From: Phytophthora quininea
Taxonomy: Eukaryota > Oomycota > Peronosporomycetes > Peronosporales > Peronosporaceae
Assembly (NCBI GenBank): GCA_011947345.1
Contig: JAAVTG010000845.1
Coordinates: forward strand, 620,001 to 684,000
Direction: 5' to 3'
Length of the DNA: 64,000 nucleotides
This document shows positions 11,663-21,871 of this stretch, piece by piece. The notes below the pieces were generated by a model. The model searched no databases, was not told the DNA's origin, and saw only the letters and a list, made by a program, of their open reading frames with translations. Each line of letters starts with the position of its first letter. Within the stretch, counting starts at the first letter, position 1. The position numbers were made by a program, and so were the translations under genes.

Positions 11663-12572
11663 ACCGACGGACGACATACGCTCCAGAGCACCAACTTTTG
11701 ACATTATCGCACCCACACTCTGCCACACAATTGCCGCACAGATCCACGACGGAACGCTGCTCCGCCTTCTCGGCATGCCAGCTGGCGTCAGCAGGCAGAT
11801 TACACCGTCCTGCAAGTCTCGCTACAGGTGGACCAAATACGCCACTTCACACGGCTTCATCGTGGTCTTCTCGCTGTCTTCGTGGTCTTCTCGCTGTCTT
11901 CATCGTGATCTTCTCGCTGTCTTCACGCGGTCTTCTCGTGGCCTTCTCCCGGCCTTGACGGAACTGGCCGTGATGAGAATCGCCTCCCACAAACAGCTAC
12001 CAAGCGGCGAGAAGCCCAAGCGGCAAGACACCCAAGCGGTAAGAAACCCAAGCGGCAGAAACCCAAGCGGTAAGACACCCAAGCGGCAAGAACCCAAGCG
12101 ACAAGAAACCCAAGCGGCAAGAAGCCCAAGCGGCAAGACACCCAAGCGGCAAGAAACCCAAGCGACAAGACGCGGGGAGGGGAGGAGGGGGAGGAGGAGT
12201 GTCTGTTCTACGGATGCTCGAGACTCGGTGATCTGTGAACCCGTCGCACGCTGCACCAGTTCGGAACAAACAGGAGGGCGACAACACGCTGGCACAGGCA
12301 CAGGCCCGAATGCGTCAGCTCTGCCGTACCAACTTACCAACACTGCCTCCAAGCCCGTGGCGGAAAACGCACCGCTCGCTGTTGGGCGATACGGTCGCTT
12401 GTCACGACGACAGTCGCGGTGGAGGAGACAGCCACCGACCCTCGCTATTGTGTCGAGAGGTGGGTGTGGCTGGGGCTATGCAATCAACTCGCTTAGCAGG
12501 TGAGCACCCCGATGACCAGCGAAACAGGGTGCCCTGGTGCAAAGACAGTGTGGTCGACCGCGGCCAAAGAGA

Positions 12573-12645
12573 AGTCTCCGACGGGACTCGAACCCGCAAT
12601 CTCCCGCTTCGTAGGCGGATGCCTTATCCATTGGGCCACGGGGAC
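12573..12645 (-). tRNA. trnR-ACG: tRNA-Arg (ACG), array unit 14 (last)
   Basis: Identical tRNA sequence; TTT 3' flank. It is the last copy; the unit core recurs once more without a tRNA and stops at 13,329. Confidence 0.93.
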
Positions 12646-13329
12646 ACCGACGGACGACATACGCTCCAGAGCACCAACTTTTGACATTATCGCACCCACA
12701 CTCTGCCACACACAATTGCCGCACAGATCCACGACGGAACGCTGCTCCGCCTTCTCGGCATACCAGCTGGCGTCAGCAGGCAGATTACACCGTCCTGCAA
12801 GTCTCGCTACAGGTGGACCAAATACGCCACTTCACACGGCTTCATCGTGGTCTTCTCGCTGTCTTCACGTGGTCTTCTCGCTGTCTTCTCGTGGTCTTCT
12901 CGCTGTCTTCTCACGGTCTTCTCGTGGCCTTCTCCCGGCCTTGACGGAACTGGCCGTGATGAGAATCGCCTCCCACAAACAGCTACCAAGCGGCGAGAAG
13001 CCCAAGCGGCAAGAAACCCAAGCGACAAGACGCGGGGGAGGGGAGGAGGGGGAGGAGGCAGTGAGGTCTGTTCTACGGATGCTCGAGACTCGGTGATCTG
13101 TGAACCCGTCGCACGCTGCACCAGTTCGGAACAAACAGGAGGGCGACAACACGCTGGCACAGGCACAGGCCCGAATGCGTCAGCTCTGCCGTACCAACTT
13201 ACCAACACTGCCTCCAAGCCCGTGGCGGAAAACGCACCGCTCGCTGTTGGGCGATACGGTCGCTTGTCACGACGACAGTCGCGGTGGAGGAGACAGCCAC
13301 CGACCCTCGCTATTGTGTCGAGAGGTGGG

Positions 13330-13609
13330 TTTGTGGTAACGCTGTTGAATAAAGGCTCGGGAGAGTTACGACAGCATATACAATAAGTTAGCGTAGTCGT
13401 ATAAAGGGCAAGGGAATGCAGAACTAAAAGAAGATCCTTTGTGAATTCGTGTGCACACGCTGGGTGTAATGGATGATATCACGGAATTGTTAGCCTTTGG
13501 AACACTGTTGTGGTCGGGATACGTTGAAATAGTCACGTTGTTGTTTAGCGCAAACGCCGGCCATCTCGCCGGTTGCAGCGAGGATTTAGCACGGCCTCTG
13601 TTCGTCCAT
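13330..13609. other. Junction between the array and the palindromic region
   Basis: Unrelated to the array unit. An AATAAAGG motif lies at about 13,349, but no open frame here resembles a known family. Confidence 0.4.
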
Positions 13610-14125
13610 CTACTGCGTCGCCAACTTCTCTCAGAGAAGAGATCATGGCAAACGTGTCCAGACACGACCACCTGAAGCCGCTGCAGCGAAGGCTAATAGA
13701 CATCTTCGCAGCGAACAAAATGTTAGGTATACACAACTTTGTGGCGTAGTCGCAGGTCATCTCCCAGTAAAGTTGAGCACGGAATCTGTAGTGGGAAGCC
13801 AAACTTCCATTTTTGATGGCACATGGGTGTTTAACGGGGATCGATCATCGTTTGCTCCAACTTATCGTTCAACATGTACTCGTGGCTCATGGATGCTGAT
13901 ACTACCGAGCCAGAATGAAGGTGGACGCTCCAGATCTACATCGATGAGGTAGTTAATGACGACGTTGTCCGAGATAGTACTAGCCAAGAGAGCGCCCTCA
14001 TTGTGGACCTCCATGCTAAGGAGAGCTTCTCGGTGGTGGTTTCCGAACGTCCGCATTTCCTGACAAGATGCGGGAGGTGGGGGCTGGCGTCGAGTCTACG
14101 AGGTGAAAAGCGTATATGACTGTAT
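13610..14125 (+). pseudogene. Broken copy 1 of the palindrome gene family
   Basis: The plus strand reads HDHLKPLQRRLIDIFAANKM (about 13,660-13,720), clearly the FDHLKPLRRRLIDVLSANKM segment of the complete copy at 25,515-27,739. After a stop it resumes at FDGTWVFNGDRSSFAP and then jumps to the C-terminal WTLQIYIDEV...DKMREVGAG segment. About 150 codons between these blocks are missing, and the reading frame has several stops and shifts, so this is a pseudogene even allowing for assembly indels. The missing block occurs in inverted orientation at about 29,676-29,841. Confidence 0.8.
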
Positions 14126-14683
14126 TGAGCTGGGCGAGTAGGAAAGTGAATTTTGAGTTTAGTCGCACCGAGGTGACGGTAGCGCCACTCGTAACAGTGA
14201 TCGAATGTATAGCCATTCGGCAAAGCCGTTAATTCTTGACGCAGCGGAATCACTCATCGGATTGTGGCTCTTATAGACGACCAATGCAACCAAGTCCTTC
14301 AACTCACGGTATAAGTTCACTGCGAGACACCGGCCACGAGACTTGGACATCGGTGCCGCGTCAAACACAGCTGAGACCATCTCCAGGATTTTCGACTTGC
14401 CACGACGAATGGCACAAGGACATCTATTTTTCTTCGCCGCCGTCACAGCACAGTCAGCGTCAAATTGGCGTAGCGTAACGAGGAAAATAAATCCCCCACA
14501 GCTCACCTAAAACCTGCTTCCCGTTTGAAAAATATTGCTTTCTTCAACTGTGCGGCCAAACCAGTCCGTATTCGCTGAAAGCGGCGGCGGTCCATTTGCC
14601 ATGGTTAGGAAAAGAAATATTGCCCTCACATCACTCAATGTCCTCCAGTATACTGTTTCTGCGAGGATCGCTGCTTCAGCAGC
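13826..14683. repeat. Outer inverted repeat, left arm
   Basis: Inverted homologue of 28,800-29,672, matched over the whole length but with many substitutions and small indels. It includes the 3' part of broken copy 1 and a flanking segment of about 550 bp. Inside the flank, a minus-strand frame (about 14,216-14,416) is conserved between both arms, reading KSKILEMVSAVFD and later LYRELKDLVAL; its identity is unknown. Confidence 0.85.
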
Positions 14684-14779
14684 AGGTCTGACCTCATTCT
14701 TACAGCTATAAAGACGGAGAAAATTCGGATCATTCTCGAGCCTCACACTTCTGGAAGTCGTCGAACCCGCTTCGCAATT

Positions 14780-15595
14780 GAACGACCAGCATGTCCACGC
14801 GACTGAACATTCCAGCATCGTGTTCGCGTGCACAAGCTTCGTCGACGTGGTCACACTTGTGCAAACGCTTGTCGGCTTCAGAATTCGTCGCCTTGCGCGA
14901 GCGTCGCTCTCCCACAAAGGCGGGAAATTCCAGCGCGGAACTTTTGAGGAGAGCTCCACGACGACTCATTTGATGCAAATGTGGATGTTCAACGGCAGTC
15001 GTTCAGTCAGGCTCCAACCGGAACGCAGTCATTCCATGTTTGTTGGGGTCGCAGAGTGGAATTGATGCGCGAGCACGCAGTCGACCATCCCTGGCTGACG
15101 AACAAACGTTAGATATACGTCCGAGTGGGGCTCCGATGCGCCCTACCACACGATGCAATTGTCTGGAGCAACAAACATGGTCGTCCTAGACAGTGCGACC
15201 GAGATAAAGCACCTTCCTAGCGGTCCGTCAAGTTTGATCCCTCGGCCAAGACAGCTACGGCAGTACAGCTTGTGTCGACGAGCTCCTTTGTTCTCGAGAT
15301 GAATTCGTGGGCTGTGGTTAACACTACTACCAACAGCGCTACCCAGGCAGCATTTCGGTGGAAACTCAAGATCTATATCGATGGCGTAGATAGCGTACAC
15401 GGTGATACCAGCAAACAGAGCGTTCTTGTGGTTGACGCTGTCGCTGAGGAGGGTTTCTGGGCGGTCGATAGGAAGCCTGAAGCTTCCCACTTACTGTCAA
15501 TGGCGTACCGCAAGAAGATGCGGAGCGTGCAGGCGTGGCATCCAGTGTACGGAGTAAAAGGCGTGTACGAGCGAGTTTCCGGGAAGCAAACGTAG
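14780..15595 (+). pseudogene. Broken copy 2 of the palindrome gene family
   Basis: The plus strand begins with FVDVVTLVQTLVGF, matching FVEMVTLVDTLVERF of the complete copy, and continues to MWMFNGSRS, but everything between is shortened and stops follow. From 15,270 to the stop at 15,595 the sequence is almost identical to the 3' end of the complete minus-strand copy, because this part lies inside the inner inverted arm. Upstream of 15,270 the two diverge sharply and also differ by small indels (about 15,255-15,270). The copy is a chimera of an old, decayed 5' portion and a recently copied or converted 3' portion. Confidence 0.8.
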
Positions 15596-18500
15596 GAATT
15601 CGACCTAGCTCCAATGCGGAGATCTGTCCCACTCGGCTCATTTTCTTCATTTTTCTTACAGTCGTGTCATATTTTCTGTCGGCCAAATCGCGAGGGAGTT
15701 GGACACTTCAAGACGTCCGCTATGTAGCCAAAATCTGCTTTCGCACCAGCATATATGCGAGCAATCAAGCAGCTTATTGTCTTCAAAGCGCAGCATATTG
15801 TCCACCACAGGCTGATATGGTCGTTAGTGTGTGTGTTTTTTTTTTGCAAAAGGAATGATCACGAGCATCAGAATGTTGACAAAGATATAAGCTGTGGATG
15901 CTTTCTTCCACCATTATCAACACGTGTCGATATTAAATATGTGCAATACTTTAGACGTGGTCATTGGGAGACTAACCGTCTCCATCGCCTTTGCTTTGTA
16001 TTTGATGGTTTGCCCAGGGACAAGAAGTTCTCCTCGCCCATCGATCGTTTTCCGCACGACGAATTACCTCATCCGAAAACGTGGGGACAGCGTGGTCAGC
16101 TTACACACTCTCGGCAATCTTCATCCGGAATAGTATTTTACGGGGCTGCATCGCGATGGTCAAGCCAACTGCTCTCTGTCATCGATGGTCTGGTGCGTGT
16201 GCCACTACACCACACATTTTCGTCAATCGGCCGGCTCGGACTCTCCGGTGAGTTTTGTCATGCAATGACAAAGCTGCGGTTGCGCGCTAGTTGGTCGCCA
16301 CACCGCAAAACCAAAATCCAAGCCCATTATTGTAAAGTTTCCAGCAACGACAACAACAAATCTCGACGATATCGACGTAGTCGTTGTCGTAACCCCTAAC
16401 TTGCAGCGCGACTCAACGCGGAGTAACGCCAATAGACCATGATCTGTTAGCCTTTGCAGTCGTTGCTATTCGGCAGTCCCAGCATCTTCAGCCGCCGACT
16501 CAAGTCAATCAGCGGGAACGAACCCGGCTCTGGGAGATCCATCCTCCCCGCGACAACTCAGACCTCACAGCCCTGAAATACGCAACCATCGCAGCTCGAT
16601 TTGGAGCGACGATCCCACTGGAAAAGAGAAGTCCACTTTCCCCAAACAAGCACAGCATTGACATTGTCGATCCTTTTGGCCGACGTACATACAGACGGGC
16701 CACGGCAGCGTTCAACTGCAGAAAGTTGCGCCATAGAGGTCTCCATGAAAACCACAGCTCCACACTACATGAGCTGAACAATCTCACTCCGACCTTCGTG
16801 ACGAAAACTAGCCGATCTGGACGCTTGGAGGACACCCCAACCACGTTACGCGCACCAGAAGACTAGTCTGGACGTCTTCGTCGCGCGTCGCACCGCTGTC
16901 GCCAATGGGCAAGGGCGAAATGTCGTATCTCGTGAGTCGGTGGGCTCGCTATTGCTCCGCAAGACGCCAGCAAACACACGTCCCAAGGCTTTCCGCTGGT
17001 CGATTCGAGCCGTCAGTATCAGATTTGAACACCTTTCTACGCAATTTGGTGCGACACAAATATCCCATTTAATGAAGTGAGCCTCGCGCTAGTCGCGTTG
17101 GTCTTGTCTCGGTCCTCCATTTAGAGACGTGGCTGTCCGGACTGCAGCGACTTGTGGACGTCGCGAGACTGTTTCGAAGCTGGCGGATTTGGCGGGAGTT
17201 GAGAGCACAAGACAGCGGAGTTCGTCTCGAAGGCAGCGGGGACGCTGAATGCGTTCTGTTTTCTTGATGAGGAACTTCTATCGGGCGTGGTGGTGGCGGA
17301 TGTGTTGGCATAAGGTCGAGCTTCAGGGCAATTTCTAAATCGCGAGCTGGCACTGGCATGGAAGTTGCTGACGCTACAGGCAGCCGTGTGCTGGATCTGG
17401 ATGGTGCCACGTGAAAATGGTAGCTGCAGCGAGTCGTGCCGCTCGTGTTTGTGGACGCTAAGCCGTCGGGTGCTTACATACATGGCAACGCTTACGGAGG
17501 AGAACGAGTCTGCTCGATCGAAGAAAGATGACACAGGAAGCAAAAAGCATGCGCAGAGTGGAAAAAATATTGAGCTGCAACTATACAGGCAGGAGGAGAT
17601 TGACCGTGACGAGATGCTGGACGCGAGTATCGTATGTTCGAACACGTTCTCATGTTTTCGTGCACGAGCAAAAGGCAAGGCGCCATGGTAGGACGGAATT
17701 AAATGATCCACGCGGAAATCCGATGCTAGTCGTTCATGCGTAGTCCAAATTTTAGCACTAACTGGCGCGATTCACCAGAAAAATTGACGCTGCATTGGCC
17801 AAGCATACAATTTCAGGCGAGGAAGAGCATCTACACTACTTATCGGCGGAATCGTGACGTCCGTGCATAGTCTCCTCATAAAAAAATAATGTTGGCGTTC
17901 ACGAAAGCTTTATATTGGTTATCACATGACACATGTAAGCAGAAGGAGTCGTCGTAGTGTCTACAGAGATCACTTTCCGATTGCTTGCATGATCCAACTT
18001 TGCAAATGCGTTTCAATGCACTTTTTCATGAAGGGGGCGTGCCAGACGCAGAGGGTGGGTGGTATGCCAAGTAATCCCGAAGTATGCGAAAACGTGGTGA
18101 CGCGGTTGCTAACTTTTAGCGCTACCGGTGCATTGACCCTGCTGGATCAGCATCGGCGGCGTCGATGCTCAGCGAACAAATGGTGGTGGTTGTGTCCACC
18201 CAAAGCCACTGCGACAAAATTGATGGAAATTCTCGCCCGAGTAAAACTGTCGGCTTGAACGAGTCGTAGCGCAGCTTAGGAGGCAGCTCAACTCCAGCAA
18301 TCTTAATGGTGAAGACAGGCACGCCAAGCCCCCGCCGCACTTCATAACAGCACAATCGTTGCTACTGCAAATTAGTTTGTTCAGCAGAATTTGTTCTCGA
18401 ACGCACAATATCAGCACGGGTATGATGATGGGATGATGATCTACTAGTTAGTGGGTTCTCTCATCTCGTCTGGAAGACGTTAGACACTCTATCTAACCAG

Positions 18501-19239
18501 GCAGAATTCAGTTAAACCCAATTGCCGGACCTCACTGAGCACGGTAAATGAATTGGTAGTGCATCTTAAAAGAACCTCGCAGATGAGGTATTTCTGCCTG
18601 CCGTCTCACGGAAGTGAATACCATTTCTCAATATCCAGCGTGGAAAACAATAGCAGCCTGTACTTATCAAAGAAACAGCAATTCGTTTTGATTCCCCCTC
18701 CACCTCGTGTGGATATCTTGTGACGTTGGAAAAAGGCACCAGTCACTAGGTCACTAGCTCAGAGCTGTTTGGAAGACTGATGACCATGGAGCTTACATTT
18801 GGGACCAAGGCTGGGCACGTACAGTGTAAAACCGTGCTCAACCGTTTCGATAGCTTCACACGTCGGCACGGATTTATTGCACCAGCCGGGATATCGTTGG
18901 AGGGTGGACAGCCGACCAACGATACTCGGCACTCGGCGGTCTTTCTAATGTAATGTCTCTGGAAGGTTGATGTCCGAAGTAACAAGGTGGGTGGGCAGCA
19001 ACAGCCCAGCTCCGCGTCTCCAGCTTTCGATGCTATAGTACCGTTCGGCCTCACGGCAACCTGTGGAAGCGTGCTAGAAGAAACGAGTCCTGACTACAGC
19101 GCTAGATAAACTCAAACGCTGTTTGCTTTGCGCTGGCACCGTTGTTGCTCGCCAATACGAATTTCCTTTCACGTAGATGGAGTAACAAATATTACGTACC
19201 AAGATTATGATCACGGTAGACGTCCACAAAGTGTCCAAC
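15270..19239. repeat. Inner inverted repeat, left arm (3.97 kb)
   Basis: It is the reverse complement of 21,872-25,840 with only a few differences noticed: single-base changes, and length changes in T/A/G runs near 15,840, 17,280 and 17,545. The inner boundary (GTGTCCAAC at 19,231-19,239) and the outer boundary (TTGTGTCGAC at 15,270) are abrupt. Apart from the 3' end of broken copy 2, the arm has no gene I recognise: the open frames (for example 15,755-16,399 plus and 17,121-17,711 minus) show no family motif. No transposase, short terminal inverted repeat or target-site duplication was found. Confidence 0.95.
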
Positions 19240-19606
19240 ACTTGCTTTTAATTATGGACAATTGCAAACATGGTATCTCTTTTCTAATCGATGAAGAAGA
19301 GCCTTCGTGTCTGACCGAAATGCAACTTGTAATAGTCCTCTTTTCATTTGCACAGCAGCAGGAATGGACCACTGAGGGTGTAGCCATTTCCTAACTGTTT
19401 TTGGCATAAAAACGGGGCAGTTGGACCAATCTCAAGCGCCGAGGGCCAGTCGCTGGTCGGCCCAGACAGAGCTGCGTCCATGAGCGTCGTCACGGGCCGC
19501 TTTGAGCGCCGCAACTGCAGCCACCCCGTGCTCTTCAAGAGCGAGTACAAACGGTATACGAGAGACCCGCCGAAACTGATGCGAGGCCACCGGACTGAGC
19601 GTGTCA

Positions 19607-21799
19607 ATGTCTGACAGGACCAATCGCACCAAGCAGACCAAGGTATGCCGAGCCAAATGCTGTTCGAGCTTGAGTACAACCAGCCAGCCCCTTTGACGAT
19701 CTCTCTGCGGTGTCTTGTGCCCGTCAGATCCTGCGCTGCTTCCCTCACTGCTGTCCAGAGCACCTCAACCGAAGTTACTGCGGGGCCTCGCTCTGCGTCC
19801 GAGTGGCGCTCACGAGTACCGACCCGCTCGACACTCAGCAAACCCAGCCAAGCATTGGCGACAGCGACCCCACCAGGCTGCTGCTGTACGCGCACTTCGA
19901 GCAGGCAACCGCCAGCTTCCTGTCGCTGCATGACGAGCTCGACCATCATGTGGCGACAAGCTGTCTCCAGACGGAGCAGAACCCCAAGGGCAAGTGGATC
20001 CCAGGCGCCGTCATGCACGACGCAACCACCAAAGTACGTGTGCAACAGCATGGGGCTTTCCGTTGCTGCTGACCGTGTCTCTCTTTCACTCTATATTAGC
20101 GAAGCTGCCTGTTCCTGCTCAGTCCGACCGCCCGCTGGTACTACGAGTGGGAGAGCGCGGCTACCAAGGCTCAAAGGTTCACCAAGCACGTTCTGCGAGC
20201 CTACATTTTCAGAGGCTCTCAGAGTCTCGTCTACGAGTGGTGGGGATAGTCTCCTCGTCCGAGTTCATGGTGGTTTCCTACCGACGCGCCCCCATTGAAA
20301 TGCAGCCAGAGCGGCAGCCGTTCGAGCATGTTAGCGCGCGGTACACAAGCGGGGTACAAGCCGCCCGAGTCACGATCGTCCCGGAGGCTCCGGGCTTTGG
20401 CCAAGAGAATCAAACAAGGCGTTTGCACAAGCTTGACGGCAACGAAAACGCGATCTGGGAGGAGCGCAAACTCTGGGAATGCCGCCATCCAGATATCATG
20501 GAAGCCTCGAAGCAATTTGCTATCGTGTACTATTTTGTGCGCTTTCTTGATGCCTCGGCATTTGGAGCTTGTTTAGAGCAGTGGGGAGAACTATCTAACG
20601 AGCAAGCTGGGAGATATGAATCCACCGCCCGTGATTCTCCGGATGGGGATGCCCAGAAGGGGCTTGCAGCGTCATTCTCGTGGGAGTTTCTGGGATCACT
20701 TCACCAATCAACAGCTACCAGATTGGACGGTGAGAGAACGGAGAATAGTGCGGATGACCCTCTCTCTCGAATCGCGCACACCTGCGCAAGCCTAATGGGG
20801 TGGATCTTCTTAAGTAGCGCTAACCTTGGCCTCTGTCGCCAATTCCTCGTGGCATACGCTGTGGACCTCTTGGACAAAACCAAAGTGCGTACTGGTTTCG
20901 TTGAAGCGATTAAGCTGCTGCAGGAGCTTGCTAACCGATTTACAGGCTGGAATGAACAGTCGTCCTCGTCGACGTCTTCCTCATTAACTCTACTCACTGA
21001 AGAGATTCTGGCGGTTGTGTTCAAGTATGATCATCTGAAGCCGCTGCGACGGCAATTCATGGGCATTCTCTCAGCAAACCAAATGTTTGGGCTGCACGAA
21101 TTTGTCGCGCAATTGCGAGCGCAGTATATTTTCCAGCAGAATCAAGTGGCACCAACACGGAAACAAATAGCAGGGAAGCAGCCCGATCAATCCTCCTTGT
21201 TTGATGGCACGTGGCTGTTCAACGGTGAACACTCATCTATGTCTCCAAGTAGAGACGATTACGTGCTCGGTGCTTCCCTGGGCTGCTTGCTGGAATTCAT
21301 GCGAGAGCTGGCTAGGATATCTGTTCGGTCAGTCGACGACCAGACAGTTGAATTATTTTCCGAGTGGAATATTTGCAGTTTGGCTGCCAATGCTACTGCG
21401 CCAAACGCACAAACAGGCATGTCGTTGGTGCTCGACAACCAGCCCAGGATATTTGGCTCCTTTCCCAGCGGTCTCTCAAGTTCAATCCCTCTGGGACTCT
21501 ACTGCTTCGGGGACTACCGTGGGGAGATCATATCCCCCAACCGGTTTGTTGTGGAGATGACTTTGTGGCCAATTGACAGTGCCACCATCCGGCCTACCCG
21601 CTGGAAACTTGACGTCCATATCGAGAACGCGACGGATCGTGTTCTGGTGATGGACGCTGCCGTCGAAGAAGGATGGTGCAGCGCGGACGTCAAACAACCC
21701 CCAGAGTTCCAAACTATGTCGCTTAACCAGAAACTACAGTCCGTGGGAGCGTGGAGTTCCATATTTGACTGCAAAGCCGTATACAACCTACTCGGGTAA
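19607..21799 (+). CDS. Palindrome-family gene A, three exons, unknown function
   Basis: The gene lies in the 2.6-kb spacer between the inner arms. Exon 1 is 19,607-19,642, starting MSDRTNRTKQTK. Intron 1 is 19,643-19,727 (GTATGC...GTCAG). Exon 2 is 19,728-20,033 and includes the Cys-rich start ILRCFPHCCPEHLNRSYCG. Intron 2 is 20,034-20,099 (GTACGT...TTAG, with a CTGAC branch-like site). Exon 3 starts RSCLFLLSPTARWYYEWES. Splicing is supported because the same junctions occur in gene B. A single-base deletion relative to B at about 20,205-20,215 shifts the frame; downstream, the conserved frame is open to 21,799. It may be a recent pseudogene or an assembly indel. No known domain is recognised; it appears lineage-specific. 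Confidence 0.65.
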
Positions 21800-21871
21800 C
21801 AGCAAAAATACCCGGCAAGGTGATAGCGAGATTCGCTGCGTGCGTCGTCCAACGAAACGTATCTAAGCCCA

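Larger units (their letters stand above)
1..13329. repeat. Tandem array of ~0.95-kb tRNA-Arg-bearing units
   Basis: The same unit recurs head-to-tail about 13.6 times and is cut by the left window edge. Spacings between successive tRNA 3' ends are 978, 962, 978, 977, 973, 946, 924, 943, 925, 945, 868, 910 and 983 bp. Each unit has, in plus order, a unique core of about 260 bp, the tRNA-Arg gene on the minus strand, a further unique part, a 22-bp minisatellite, a 16-bp minisatellite, a G-rich tract and a second unique part. Length differences come mostly from minisatellite copy number. The array ends abruptly at 13,329, where GAGAGGTGGG continues into unrelated sequence. Plus- and minus-strand open frames through the array (up to 416 codons) are by-products of the repeat and are not called as genes. 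Confidence 0.97.

Noticed and set aside
11253..12503. 416-codon open frame spanning a whole array unit
   Set aside because: It runs through the tRNA, both minisatellites and the unit junction; equivalent frames in other units are interrupted by indels. It is a by-product of GC-rich tandem repeats.
15755..16399. 214-codon frame in the left inner arm (and its mirror at 24,710-25,285)
   Set aside because: Duplicated with the arm, so conservation carries no coding evidence; no motif and irregular composition.
17121..17711. 196-codon minus frame in the left inner arm
   Set aside because: Its mirror is broken by a single-base run difference and no family resemblance is seen.
19994..21799. 601-codon frame read as one protein from 19,994
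   Set aside because: Its first ~70 codons are out of frame with the coding sequence conserved between genes A and B and run through intron 2; the conserved frame needs the spliced model plus a frameshift.
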